From JAWKJY01 sp041393535 (lineage in GTDB: Bacteria > Actinomycetota > Thermoleophilia > Gaiellales > Gaiellaceae), in NCBI GenBank assembly GCA_041393535.1, contig JAWKJY010000011.1, positions 59,245 to 123,244 of the forward strand: a stretch of 64,000 nt of DNA. The letters are read 5' to 3'. Shown piece after piece: positions 50,638-62,542 of the stretch. The first letter of the stretch is position 1. Each line of letters starts with the position of its first letter. A program made the position numbers and the translations under genes. Below the pieces are notes generated by a model that did no database searches, was not told the DNA's origin, and worked only from the letters and a program-made list of their open reading frames with translations.

Positions 50638-52045
50638 GCCGGCTCGGCCCGCGGCTCCTCGAGCAGCTGCAGGATCCCGGCCACCGGCACCGCGACCCAG
50701 TCCGGCCGGTGGGCGAGGTCGTAGCGCAGCTCGTAGGCCGCCTTCTCGAGCTCGTACAGGCGCAGCACCTCCTCGATCGCGCTCGGCGTCACCGGCAGCA
50801 GGCCGGAGGGCGCGACGGCCGGCAGGTACCCGAGCAGGAACGCCTGCCGGGCGCGCCCCTCCCACCCGGCGGGAGGCTCCTCGCCCGCGTGGCGGGCCGC
50901 GGCGGCCGCGTAGGCGAGCGAGCGGAGCAGGCCGGCGGCGTCGCGCAGCGGCGACGCCTTGCGGCGCCGGTCGAGCAACGGCCGGCGCGGCTCGCCCTCG
51001 AAGTCGATCACCATCCACGTGTCCCCCGTCCGGAGCACCTGGCCCAGGTGGAGGTCGCCGTGCGTCCGGATCAGCCGGCCGATCGAGCCCGGGCGGCGGA
51101 GCAGGCGCAGCCGGTCGAGCACCTCCGGGCCCCGATCGGCGAGCGGGCGCAGCTCGGGCGTGTCCGGGAGCGCCGCGAACGTGGCCTCGATCTCCTCGTC
51201 GATGCGGGCGGAGAGCAGCGCGAGCGTCTCCGCACCGGGCTCCTCCGGCGCGAAGGACGGCTGCGACGGGTCGGAGCCGAGCACGGCGTGCATGCGCCCG
51301 ACGATCTCCCCCAGCCGCTCGAGCTCCCCGAGCACGGCCTCCCCCTCGCCCCGGGCGAGCGCGTCGCGAACGCGCACCCAGCCGTCACCCTCGGCCTGCA
51401 CGTAGCGGACGAGCACGGCGATCGTCGACTCGACGGCCTCGCCCTCGTAGGTGGCGTAGCCGAGCAGCTCGGGCGCGTGCTCGAAGCCGTGCTCGGTCAG
51501 GAACTGGAGCAGCTCGAGCTCCGGGTTCGGCCCGGCCTCGAGCTTGCGGTAGAGCTTGAGCACTGCCTGCCCGTCGATCTCGACCGAGGTGTTCGACTGC
51601 TCCCCGGCGATCGGGCGCACCGGCCCCGCCGCCGCGACCGGCGTCGCGCCGTCCATCGCGACCCCGTGCACCGGGCCGGTGTCGCCGTCGAGCGAGGCGC
51701 CCATCCTGAGCGCGACGTGTCGGACGAGCAGCGGGTCGGTCAGCGCGTCGTACGCGACCCAGCCGCCGACCTCCTGGACGATGCCCTCCGTCCAGCCCTC
51801 GTCCGCGTGGCGGAAGCCGAGCGGCACCTGGTACAGGCACGGCTGGCCGCCGCCCGTCCCGAGCGCCGCGATCACGTGGACGAGGTACGGGCGCGCCTGC
51901 CGGAACGGGTTGGTCGCGGCGATCGAGAGCGTCTGCGGCTCGGCGTCGCGGCCGCCGAACCAGCGCTGCGCCGCGACGAACCGCGAGAGCGCGTCGAGGT
52001 CGAGGAAGCCGAGGTCGCCCTCGCGGATGCGCTTCTCCAGGTCGG

Positions 52046-52049
<4 letters not shown>
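50634..52049 (-). CDS. mak: Maltokinase (Pep2/Mak)
   Basis: 471 residues from GTG 52049 (GTGA overlap with treS). The kinase core has GEQSNTSVEIDGQAVLKLYRKLEAGPNPELELL, then catalytic LIRTHGDLHLGQVL and metal-binding MVIDFEGEPRRPLLDRRRKASPLRDAAGLLRS. It phosphorylates maltose to maltose 1-phosphate, the donor for GlgE. In many actinobacteria it is fused to TreS; here it is separate but overlapping. Confidence 0.94.
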
Positions 52050-53730
<1,681 letters not shown>

Positions 53731-53734
<4 letters not shown>

Positions 53735-55694
53735 GGCTCCACCGCCAGGACGTGCGCCGGGAAGACCGCCGGGTCGAGCCTCACGTAGTTGCCGCCGACG
53801 AGCCAGCGGTGGCGCTCGTCGGAGACGACGTCGTGCACCGTGAACGCGGCCGGCAGCCCGAGCTCGGGCGGCACGACCACGAGCCCCTCGTGGGCCCGGT
53901 GTGGATCGAGGTTGACGACGCACAGGACGACGTCGTCGCCGTGGTGGCGCGCGTAGGCGAGCAGCGACTCCTGGTGCGTCTCGAGGAACGTCACGCCCTC
54001 GAGGCGCTGCAGCGCGGGATGCTCGCGGCGGAACGCGTTCACCCGCCCGATCAGCGGCAGCAGCGGCCCGTCCAGCCGGCGGTCGTGCGCCTCGTACTTC
54101 TCCGAGTGGAGGTACTCCTCGCTCCCGGGCCGCACCGGGACGTTCTCGCAGTGCTCGAAGCCCGAGTAGATCCCGTAGCTGGGCGAGAGCGTCGCCGCGA
54201 GGACGAGCCGCGCCTCGAACGCCGGCCGACCGCCCTCGACGAGCGAGTGGTGGAGGATGTCCGGCGTGTTCGCGAAGAAGTTCGGCCGCAGGTAGCCGGC
54301 CGTCTCGCCCGCGAGCTCCTCGACGTACTCGGTCAGCTCGCGCCGGGTCGTGCGCCAGGTGAAGTACGTGTAGGACTGGGCGAAGCCGAGCTTCGCGAGC
54401 GTCCGCATGGGCGCGGGCCGCGTGAACGCCTCGGCGAGGAAGACCACCTCGGGATGGCGCCTGCGCACCTCGGGGATCAGCCACTCCCAGAGGGCGAACG
54501 GCTTCGTGTGCGGGTTGTCGACGCGGAAGACCCGCACGCCCCGCTCGACCCAGGTCGTGACCACGCCGAGGACGGCGTTCCAGAGCCCCCGCCAGGACGG
54601 CGACTCCCAGTCCAGCCCGACGATGTCCTCGTAGCGCTTCGGCGGGTTCTCGGCGTACGCGATCGACCCGTCGGGGCGCTTGCGGAACCAGTCCGGGTGC
54701 TCGGCGAGCCACGGGTGGTCGGGCGAGCACTGCAGCGCGAGGTCGAGCGCGATCTCGAGCCCCAGCTCGCGCGCGCGCTCGACCAGCCGCGCGAAGTCGT
54801 CGAGGTCGCCCAGCTCCTGGTGGATCGCGTCGTGCCCCCCCTCGTCCGCGCCGATCGCCCACGGGCTCCCGGGCTCGCCCGCGCTCGCGCGCGGCGCGTT
54901 GGTCGCCGCCACCGGTTCGTCCGCCCGATCAGGTGGATCGGCGGCAGGTAGACGACGTCGAGAAGCCGAGCCGGGCCAGCTCGGGCAGGACCACGCTCGA
55001 CGCCCGCGAGGCCGCCCCAGGAGCGCAGGTCGTACCAGGCCCCGAAGCGCGCAGGCAGGGCGTCGGCGATCGAGCTCGAGCTGCCGCGGCGTCGTCACGG
55101 CGTCAGCGGCGCGCTCGTCCGCCCGCGCGAGCGTCGAGCGATGCCCTCGTCGAGCGCCGCGTCGACCCGGGTCTCCTGGGCGACACGCTCGCCGTCAGCG
55201 ACAGCGGCGCGGACGGCGAGCAGCTCGCGGTCGGCGCCGCGCAGCCGCCTCGTAGCCGCCGCCAGCAGACGGGCGCCCTCGGCCAGCTCGCCGAGCAGGT
55301 CCGGCTGGGCGGCCGCGGCCTTGCGGGAGAGCTCCTGCCGCCAGGTGGCGAGCCGGTCGGTCCACGCCTCCACGGCGAAGGTCCAGCGCCCGGGCCGGTC
55401 GACCTCGAAGCTGCCGGCGAAGCGGTCGTTCCCCTCGGCGACCAGCGGTTGCTCCCGGAACGTGCGCGCCCCCGGCGGCCGGAAGCGGACGACCGCCCGC
55501 ACGACGTCGGGACCGTCCCTGACGATCGTCGCCGCGACCTCGACGTGATCGCCCACGGTCCGCTTGGCCGGGTAGCGGCCGCAGTCCACGCGGGGCGAGA
55601 CCTCCTCGATCCGCACGCGCGGCGGCGCGCCCGACGCGGTGATCGCGACATGGGTGAGCGGATCGGGGCTGCCGAGGGGCGAGTGGACACGCAT
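53731..55694 (-). CDS. glgE: Alpha-1,4-glucan:maltose-1-phosphate maltosyltransferase (frameshifted)
   Basis: The N-domain from ATG 55694 (RVRIEEVSPRVDCGRYPAKRTVGDHVEV...GRWTFAVEAWTDRLATW) and the catalytic part (GSPWAIGADEGGHDAIHQELGDL, RVFRVDNPHTKP with the Asp nucleophile, VFLAEAFTRP, SYGIYSGFE) are unmistakable. Between about 54900 and 55097 the reading frame changes at least three times: GAWYDLRSWGGLAGV, VLPELARLGF and VYLPPIH sit in different frames. GlgE extends alpha-1,4-glucan from maltose 1-phosphate. A GGGTAG lies 7 nt before the ATG, without a good -35. Confidence 0.92.
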
Positions 55695-55720
55695 CCCTGC
55701 TCTACCCGCTCGGCCGGGAT

Positions 55721-56944
55721 CTAGTCCCTGCGGCGCCGGCCGGCGCGTGCCGGGTCGCGCCCCGACCCGCGGGGCGCGCGACGCGCGGCGCAGCGCCTCG
55801 CCAGGCTGGCCGGGCGGCGAAGGCGCTCCGGCAGCGGCGGCAGGGCGCCGCCGGGCAGCTGGCCGCTCGACTGCGGCGGCTCGTCCAGGATCGGCGGGAC
55901 GAGGCCGAGCCGCGCCAGGTCGTCGTCGCGCCTGCGCCGACGGCCGAGCCAGAGGCCGAGCCCGAGCCCGAGCGCGCGCGCCGAGCAGCAGGCCGACGGC
56001 GGCCGCCTCGCGCGGGTGCGCCCGCGCCGCCCGGCCGGCGCGCAGCGGCACGTCGCCGGCGGTGCACGCGTCCGGCCGCCCGCCTCGAGCACGCGGCCGC
56101 CCAGGCCGTGGCCGTCCTCCTCCCGGGCGCGCCGAAGCGCGATCCGCCCCTCGCGGACGCGCGCCGCGTCGCCAGCGGGGCTGCGGGAAGACGGCGGGGC
56201 GCGGCGAGGCCCGCCGGTGCAGAGGTCGAAGCGCAGGCGTGCCAGGGGCAGACCACCGTGTCCCCGTCGCGCTCGCCCTCGTCGAGCGGGCCGCCGGTGC
56301 GAGCACGTGGCGGCGATCGCGCAGACGCGGCCGTCGGAGCCGCGCGCGACGACGACGCGGACGCCGTCCACGTCGGCAGCCGACGAGCGCCCCGTCGACC
56401 AGCTCGTCCTCGGCGAGCACGTCGGCGAGATCCTCGGGCCACCCTCCGCCGTGCAGTTGACCCAGACGCCCCGGTCGTAGGTCCGGCTCGCTGCCAGATG
56501 CGCCGAGACGAGCGCGAGCCCGCCGAGCGAGAGCGCGCGGCCGAGGCCGCAGTGGCCGCTCGCCCGCGCCGCGAGCGAGGCGCCGGCGAGCGCCAGCCCG
56601 GCGACGTTGAGCGTCGCGTGCAGCGTCGCGACGCGCCGGTCACGCCGCCGCGCGGGTGGGACCAGTCCGAGACCCCGGCCGCCGCCGTTGGCGCCGCTCG
56701 CGACGGCGACAGCGAGCGCCCGATCCGCCGAGCGCGACCCGACGGGTCGAGGACGGCGCTCACCGACCCAGGCGCCGACCGGGACGTCCGTGAGCGCCGG
56801 GTGGAGCGGCAGGCTTCCGACGGCCGGCCGTCGAGCACGTCGCGCAGCCAGTCGGGGCGCTGTAACCATCCGCCACGCGCGGCTGGAGCGCGTCGGCGAC
56901 CCGGTCGAGCCAGGCCCCGGTCGCCAGGCGGTCGCCGGGCTCAT
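55721..56944 (-). pseudogene. DUF2231-Rieske [2Fe-2S] membrane protein, multiply frameshifted
   Basis: Across three frames one finds SLPLHPALTDVPVGAWV, SAVLDPSGR, ATLHATLNVAGLALAGASLAARASGH and YDRGVWVNCTAEGG (the DUF2231 membrane domain). These are followed by VDGVRVVVARGSDGRVCAIAATCSHRGGPLDEGERDGDTVVCPWHACRFDL (Rieske CxH...CxxH). Fused DUF2231-Rieske proteins are known in actinobacteria. At least five frame changes occur. The C-terminal part after about 56000 (LGLGLWLGRRRRRDDDLARLGLVPPILDEP) is not typical of the Rieske protein and may belong to a second gene. Confidence 0.6.
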
Positions 56945-57044
56945 CGCGCCGCCACCGCCGGCCTCGCCCGCAGCGCGGCGAGGAGCGCCGTCGCGGCGCC
57001 ATGTGGTCGCTCCCGAGGTAGATCGCGAACGGCCTCGACGTCAC
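56941..57044 (-). CDS. Possible tiny protein upstream of the Rieske gene
   Basis: From GTG 57044 one reads VTSRPFAIYLGSDHMA, and in the next frame AATALLAALRARPAVAA to a TGA that overlaps ATG 56944. One base change would join them into about 34 residues. Support comes from a stress-type promoter 9 nt before the GTG. In this frameshift-rich region this is uncertain. Confidence 0.3.
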
Positions 57045-57053
57045 GCGAGGGCG

Positions 57054-57079
57054 CTTCCCGCCCGCGCCCGGCCCGAAAC
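57054..57079 (-). promoter_or_regulatory. SigB/SigF-like promoter upstream of the Rieske region
   Basis: GTTTCG, 14 nt, GGGAAG on the minus strand, 9 nt before GTG 57044. Confidence 0.5.
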
Positions 57080-57282
57080 GCGCTGCCCGCCCGCAGCGGA
57101 GCCTCCGTGCCGTCGTACCCGCTCCGCACCGGCCGGCCCGCGCGGCCCGGCGAGGTTTCGGCTGGCCCCGGAGCAGGTACGACGGCGCCCCGCGGAGGCG
57201 CCCTCCTCCCTCACGTGTCGCCGGGGGCGCCTCATGTCGCAAGGTCGCCGGGGCGAGTCTGGCCGCCGCTCCAGCGCTGCGG

Positions 57283-58686
57283 CTACCGGTCCGCACGACG
57301 ATCCGGCGGAGCTCGCCGACGTTGAGCGAGGGCGAGCAGGCTCCCGTTCGGGCCAGGCTCGAGCTCGACGGGTCCTTGCGTTGTCGAGGAACGGGCGGGG
57401 CGTCAGCTGGGCGCGTCCAGCTCCGCGGCGGGACGACGCGGATCCAGCGTTCTGCCAGTCGCCCCAGAAGTACGCCGCGAGTACGGGGTCGAAGGCCGTC
57501 CCCGGGTGACCGTGCCGCCCGTGACGGAGCCCGACGCGTGCCATGCCCACGGCGCCACGACCGCGTCAGGCCGCAGGCCGCGACTCCCGGCAGACAGGCT
57601 CGGCCTGCCAGCGACGCTGCGGGTCCGGGCCCCTCGTAGCAGGGCCAGCCGAGGTTCGCGCCGGGCCGTTCGACCGCGTCGACCTCCTCCACGAGTCGAG
57701 CCCGACGTCGCCGACGAGCAGCGCGCCGCTCGTCGGGTCGAGAACCGGAACAGGTTGCGCGCAGGCCGTACGCCCACACCTTGGAGCGCCCAGGGCGTCG
57801 GGTCGCCGTTCCAGAACGGGTTGTCGGGCAGGCCCCGCCCGTCGGGCGCGACGCGGAGGATCTTCCCGGCGAGCGAGTCGAGGTCCTGCGCCCGCAGCGC
57901 GTCCCGCGTCATCCGCTCGTCCGTGTGGCTGCCGTCCCCGGTCGAGACGAGCAGGTTCCCCTCGCGGTCGAAGCGGATCGTCCCGCCCGCGTGCGAGTCC
58001 TCGTCCATCGGGATGCAGTCCGCGCCGACCGGGTGGTCGGCGCACGCCCCCGTGGAGATCGAGCCGAGCAGGACCACCTCGCTGGCGGGGTCGGCGACGT
58101 CGCCGACGGCGGTCACCCGCGTGAGGCGCACCGTCCGCGGCGTGCCGCTCGCGTCGGGCTCGTCGTCGGCGTCGTCGTGGCTGTAGAGGAGGTAGACGAG
58201 GCCGTCCTCGGCGAACGCCGGGCTGGCGGCGAGGTGCACCAGGCCGCCCTCGCCCCGCTCGTTCACCTGCTCGCGCAGGTCGAGGAACGGGCGCTCCAGC
58301 ACCTCGCCCTCGGTCGACACGACGCGGACCAGCCCGGACTTCTCCGCGACGAGGAAGCGCCCGTCCGGGAGGAGCGCGAACGCGGTCGGCAGCTCGAAGC
58401 CCGATGCGACGACGACGTGCCGGAAGCCCTCGGGCGCGACGACGTCGCCGCTGCCGCGCTGCTCGATCCCGACGAACTCGCCGTCCGGGAAGAGGCCGCC
58501 GATCAGGGGCAGGTCGCGCCCCTGGCAGTCGAACGAGGTCTTGCAGGCGACGAGCGAGCCGCCGCCGGCGCCGAGCGCGAGCAGGCCGAGCGCGACTGCC
58601 GCGGCGAGGACGACGTGCCGCCCCACCCAGGTGCGCAATCGCCCGCCCGTGCTCCGATCCGCCCGCTGACGCCCCGACCACGACAC
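57283..58686 (-). pseudogene. PQQ-type sugar (glucose/sorbosone) dehydrogenase, frameshifted in the C-terminal third
   Basis: From GTG 58686 the protein has an N-terminal membrane or signal helix (HVVLAAAVALGLLALGAGGG) and a six-bladed propeller core: GFELPTAFALLPDGRFLVAEKSG, HLAASPAFAEDGLVYLLYS, HAGGTIRFDREGNLLVSTGDGSH and LAGKILRVAPDGRGLPDNPF. These are hallmarks of the GSDH family. Downstream of about 57790, NLFRFSTRPT, LLVGDVGLDSW, GANLGWPCYEG and AAYFWGDWQN lie in changing frames. GSDH enzymes are extracytoplasmic aldose dehydrogenases. The 3' end is approximate. Confidence 0.75.
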
Positions 58687-58698
58687 CGTCCTGGCGCC

Positions 58699-58724
58699 GT
58701 TCCACCGGTGCGCCGCCGTCAAAC
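58699..58724 (-). promoter_or_regulatory. Variant SigB/SigF-like promoter of the sugar dehydrogenase gene
   Basis: GTTTGA, 14 nt, TGGAAC on the minus strand, 12 nt before GTG 58686. A TAGGCT at 58735-58740 could serve the divergent plus-strand gene. Confidence 0.4.
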
Positions 58725-58749
58725 GCGCGCGCGGTAGGCTCCGCGCTGC

Positions 58750-59639
58750 GTGCCCTCCTTGCGTGGCGAACGGGCTCGACGGGCCCGGTGGGCGGCCGCG
58801 GCCCGGCTGCGGCGCGCGCTCGGGCCGGGGATCCGTCCGCTCGCCCGCCGCGCCGGCGTCGACCTGATCTGGCGCAGCCCGTACAGCCCCGTGCCCGCGG
58901 TGCCGCCGCCCGACGACCCGATCTGGCGCGAGCCGCGGCCGCTTCTCCGGGGTCGAGCTCGACCTCGACGCCCAGCTCGCCTTCCTGCGCGATGCGCTCG
59001 GTCCGCCTGGCCGGGCTGCCTGAGCTACCCGCGGCGCAACCCCTGGTACCCGGGCGACGAGGCGTCGCCTGCTCTGGGCGATGGTGCGCCATGCTCGCCC
59101 GCGCCGGGTCGTCGAGCTCGGCTGCGGGCACTCGACGCTCGCGACGGGCGCCGCGCTCGCCGCGAACGCGGCGGAGGGAAACCTGGCGGGCTGCTCTGCG
59201 TCGACCCGCGCCGCGCATCCCGCTCGCGGCCGGCGTGCGCCACCTCGCCTGCGGGGCGAAGCACACGTGCCGCTCGAGGAGCTCGTCTGCTCGCCGCCGA
59301 CGACGTCCTGTTCGTCGACGACGCCCGTCGTCCGGCTCGGCGGCGACGTCGTCCGGCTCGTGCTCGACGTGCTGCCGCGCCTCGCCCCGGCGTGCTCGTG
59401 CACGTCCACGACGTCTTCCTGCCCTACGAGTACCCGCGCTGCTTCGCCGCGCGGGCACGTACCTGACCGAGCAGTACCTGCTCCAGGCGCTCCTGTGCGA
59501 GAACCCGCGCTACGAGGTCGTCGTCGCGCTCCACGCGCTCGTGCGCGAGCGGCCCGCCGAGCTCGCCGCGCTCCTGCCCGGGCTCGACGTCGGCCGCGAG
59601 CCCGGCCCGTCCGCGTTCTGGCTGCGGCGGCGCGGGTGA
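58750..59639 (+). pseudogene. Class I SAM-dependent methyltransferase-like gene, frameshifted
   Basis: From GTG 58750, the pieces DPIWREPRPL, RRNPWYPGDEAS, RVVELGCGHSTLATGAALAANAAEG (SAM-binding E-L-G-C-G), LLCVDPR, DVLFVDDA, LVHVHDVFLPYEYPRCFA and YLTEQYLLQALLCENPRYEVVVALHAL lie in three frames. Together they resemble Methyltransf_24-type proteins found next to glycan genes. The stop overlaps the next start (GTGA), which supports a single real gene. Confidence 0.65.
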
Positions 59640-60454
59640 GGCTCGAGCGGCTCGTGCTGACGCCACTACGCGCGGCCCAGGGCCGGCGCCAGCGGCGTGC
59701 CGCCGGCGAGCCGCGCATCGCCGGCGTGCTCGCGGTTCGCGACTACGACCCGACCTGCGGCGTGCTCGACGCCCTGCGCGCGCTCGCAGACGTCGTGATC
59801 GTGCTGGACGACGGGTCGACGGCCCCGCTCCGGCGCGACGACCGGATCGACGAGCTCGTCCGGCTCGAGCGCCGCGGCGGCTGGAACGACGCCGCCAACC
59901 GGCTGCTGCTCCTGCAGCGCGCGTTCGTCCACGGCTGCGGCTGGCTCGTCTGCCTCGACGACGACCTGATCCCGTCCGCGGGGCTGCGCACGCGGGACGA
60001 CGCCGCCCGCGAGATCGACGCGCTGCGACGTCGACGCGCCGACGTCGGGCGGGTCCCCGTCCGCGACCTGTGGGAGTCGGCCGACCGCTTCCGCGTGGAC
60101 GGCGTCTGGGGGCGCAAGTCGTACCCGCTCCTCCGGCGGAACTGGCTCGCCGACGGGAGCATCACCCTGCCCGACCCCGCGCGCCGGCTGCACGCGCCGG
60201 TCTTCCCGCGGAACCTGCGGGCCCGTGCCGTCGTGCTCGACCACCTCGCCGTCTACCACACCGGCTGCCTCACCCACGAGGATCGGGCCGCGCGCGTCGA
60301 GCGCTACGCGCGCGCGGATCCACGCAACGAGTTCCAGCGGGACTACGCCTACATGCTCGACGAGCGCGGTCTCGCGCTCGCGCCCGTGCCGGCTGCGGAC
60401 GCCCCGCTCCTCGCAGCGCTGCGCCGGGACGCCGGCGAGCGCGACGCCTCCTAG
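59636..60454 (+). CDS. Glycosyltransferase-like protein
   Basis: 272 residues from GTG 59636. It has a GT-A-like order: RIAGVLAVRDYDPTCGVLDALRALADVVIVLDDGSTAP, then WNDAANRLLLLQRAFVHGCGWLVCLDDDLIPSAGL (D-D-D metal site). A later H-T-G-C-L-T-H-E-D-R-A-A-R-V-E-R-Y segment is common in related proteins. Probably a cell-surface glycan transferase. It converges with the CHAP gene through a 4-nt CTAG overlap. Confidence 0.75.
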   Translation: MRLERLVLTPLRAAQGRRQRRAAGEPRIAGVLAVRDYDPTCGVLDALRALADVVIVLDDGSTAPLRRDDRIDELVRLERRGGWNDAANRLLLLQRAFVHGCGWLVCLDDDLIPSAGLRTRDDAAREIDALRRRRADVGRVPVRDLWESADRFRVDGVWGRKSYPLLRRNWLADGSITLPDPARRLHAPVFPRNLRARAVVLDHLAVYHTGCLTHEDRAARVERYARADPRNEFQRDYAYMLDERGLALAPVPAADAPLLAALRRDAGERDAS

Positions 60455-60933
60455 GGCCACGGGGGCCATGCCGGGCGCGCGAGCGCGACGACCCGGTCGC
60501 CGCCCCGGTCGCGGCGCGCGACGACGCCGCCCGCGGCCTCGTGGCCGCGCCCGTCGACGGTGGTGTTCCCCTCGATCGTGTGGCGCAGGTCGAGGTCGAG
60601 CAGCCCGACGTGGTCGACCTCCCGCTCGTCGCCGAAGCGGAAGAGGACGAGGTCGCCGGCCGCCCGCTCCGCCCAGGTCGCGAGCGAGAAGCCGCGCTCG
60701 CCGGCGCGCGCCCAGTCGAGCAGGTGCGGCGTCCAGACGATGGCCGCGGGCGGCTCGAGCCCGCCGGCGCGCAGCGCGGCGGCGGCGAAGGCCCCGCACC
60801 AGGCGTGCCCGACCAGGCCGCAGGCGAGCTGCCACTCGTCGATCTCGGGCCCCCGCCTCGAGCCGGGTGGCTGCTCGCGCACGCCGACCCGCGCCTGCGC
60901 CCAGTCCAGCGCGGCCACGACGCTCGCAGGCAC
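60451..60933 (-). CDS. CHAP-domain amidase/peptidase-like protein
   Basis: 160 residues. GTG 60933 is the likely start. CHAP signatures: WCGAFAAAALRAGGL (Cys46), GDLVLFRFG, VDHVGLL (His108) and IEGNTT (Asn123). CHAP domains cleave peptidoglycan peptides or act on glutathionyl-spermidine. No signal peptide is visible, so either the start is further upstream or it acts inside the cell. Confidence 0.8.
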   Translation of the reverse strand: MPASVVAALDWAQARVGVREQPPGSRRGPEIDEWQLACGLVGHAWCGAFAAAALRAGGLEPPAAIVWTPHLLDWARAGERGFSLATWAERAAGDLVLFRFGDEREVDHVGLLDLDLRHTIEGNTTVDGRGHEAAGGVVARRDRGGDRVVALARPAWPPWP

Positions 60934-60942
60934 CTCGGCCCG

Positions 60943-62528
60943 TCACGCCTGCGGTGTAGGCGGTAGCGCCGTCACCGACTTCGCGCGTAGCGCCAGCGAC
61001 GAGCCCCGCGGATTGGCGTCGGCGCGGACTGCGGCTGCCGCCTCCGCCGCGCGCTCGCCGGCCTGGCGTCCAGGGCGAAGCGCGGAGACGGTGGCGTCGA
61101 GCGAGCACGCAGGAGCGCCGGCGCGCCCGCCTCGACGCTCGCCAGCGAGGCGCACCGCCCGCCCGCGCGGCGTTGAGCAGCGGTCGAGCTGCGCGACGGC
61201 AGGGTCTCCGGCGTCGGGCCAGGCCGCGAGCAGGCGGCGTGCTCGGCGACGGCCCGGCGCGCGCAGTCGCGCGGCGAGCCCGGGCACCTCGGGAAGCGCG
61301 CCACTCCCTCGCCGCGCGAGCCACACCGTGACGGCCTGCGGATCGAACGGCTCGCACTGGACGGCCCGGAGCAGCACGGCGTCGCCGCGGGCGCCAGCAA
61401 GCAGCACGAGCAGCCGCCCGTGCGGCAGCGCCGGCTGCACTCCCGGGACGGCCGCGGCGGCGAGCCCGCCGACCGCCGCGGGATCGCACGGGTCGTCGCC
61501 GGTGGGGGCGAGCAGCTCCTCCGCACGTCGGGGCATCGCCCGCGCGCGCCAGTCGACGAAGCGGCACGCGCCCGTGAGCGGCTCGCCGCCGACGAGATCG
61601 ACCCGACGCTGCCGCGGTCGGTAGCTCCGTCTCGAGCCGCGCGGCAGTCAGCTCGCCGATCCGCAGGAGCCACGCCAGCGTCTCCGCGCGCGGCGGCTCG
61701 CCGGCGCGGGGCAGGCGCCGGGCGGCCGCGAGCGTCCGCCCGAGCACGCCCTCCTCCTCGGGCAGCAGCGCCAGCGCCAGCCGGAGCGGCTCGCGGCGGC
61801 CGCGCGTCGCGATCCCGTGCGCGAGCCACAGCCAGATCCGCGCCGGCTCCGCGACGAGCTTGACGACGAGCGAGCCGGCGAACGCCCGATGCAGAGCTCG
61901 TACGCGAAGCGCCACCACCACTGCAGCTCGAGCCAGGAGGCGAGGCGTCGATAGGCCTCGTCGGCGACCGGCTCGGCGCTCGTCCGCGGCGCGCCGCGAA
62001 GCAGGCGCCAGGTCACTTCGGAGCCTGGACGCCGGTGCAGCCCTGCGGTACAGGTCGTCGACGGGCCGCCCGGCCCGGAGCAGCCCGGCCACGGCACGAG
62101 CGGCTGCGCCGGCGAGGCCGTGCGTGGCCGCGGTGCCGCCCGCGACGTCGGCGAGGTCGCGCTCCGCGTACACGGCCACGCCCACCCCGCGGGCGAGCGG
62201 CCCCAGCGTCGCCGCCGGTCGGCCGCGCGTCAGGATCGCCTCCCGCGCGTCGGCCAGCTGCGTCGAGGCCGCCGTCGAGGACGACGACGAGGTCGAGGTC
62301 GGACAGGCCCGGCACCAGCTCGCCCGAGGCGGCCGAGCCGGCGGCGTAGGCGCTCGCGCCGGGCACGCCCTCGACGAGGCGCCGGGCGGCGTGCGCGGCG
62401 AGCGCGCGGTAGCCGACGAGCACGAGGGGGCGCAGCCACGCGAGCATGAGCGCAGCGAGCGGGCCGAGCCGGCTCACCGCGCCCGCGGGACGGCTGGCGG
62501 CGCGGCCCGTCGCCGGGATCGACGACAC
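60943..62528 (-). pseudogene. Nucleotidyltransferase-domain protein, multiply frameshifted
   Basis: From GTG 62528 a helical N-terminus leads to YAAGSAASGELVPGLSDLDLVVVLDGG, the GSx(n)SDxDLVVV signature of the nucleotidyltransferase fold. Later pieces VGVAVYAERDLADV, ALHRAFAGSLVVKLVAEPARIWLWLAHGI, REPLRLALALLPEEEGVLGRTLAAARRLP and LLRIGELTAARLE follow in different frames. At least four frame changes. The family is found near surface-polysaccharide genes; the substrate is unknown. The 3' end is approximate. Confidence 0.55.
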
Positions 62529-62542
62529 TGGGGAGCGCGGCC

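Noticed and set aside
55702..55727. GGGTAG before glgE as a stress promoter
   Set aside because: The -35 position reads GGACTA, with no GTTT element, so I did not count it with the other sites.
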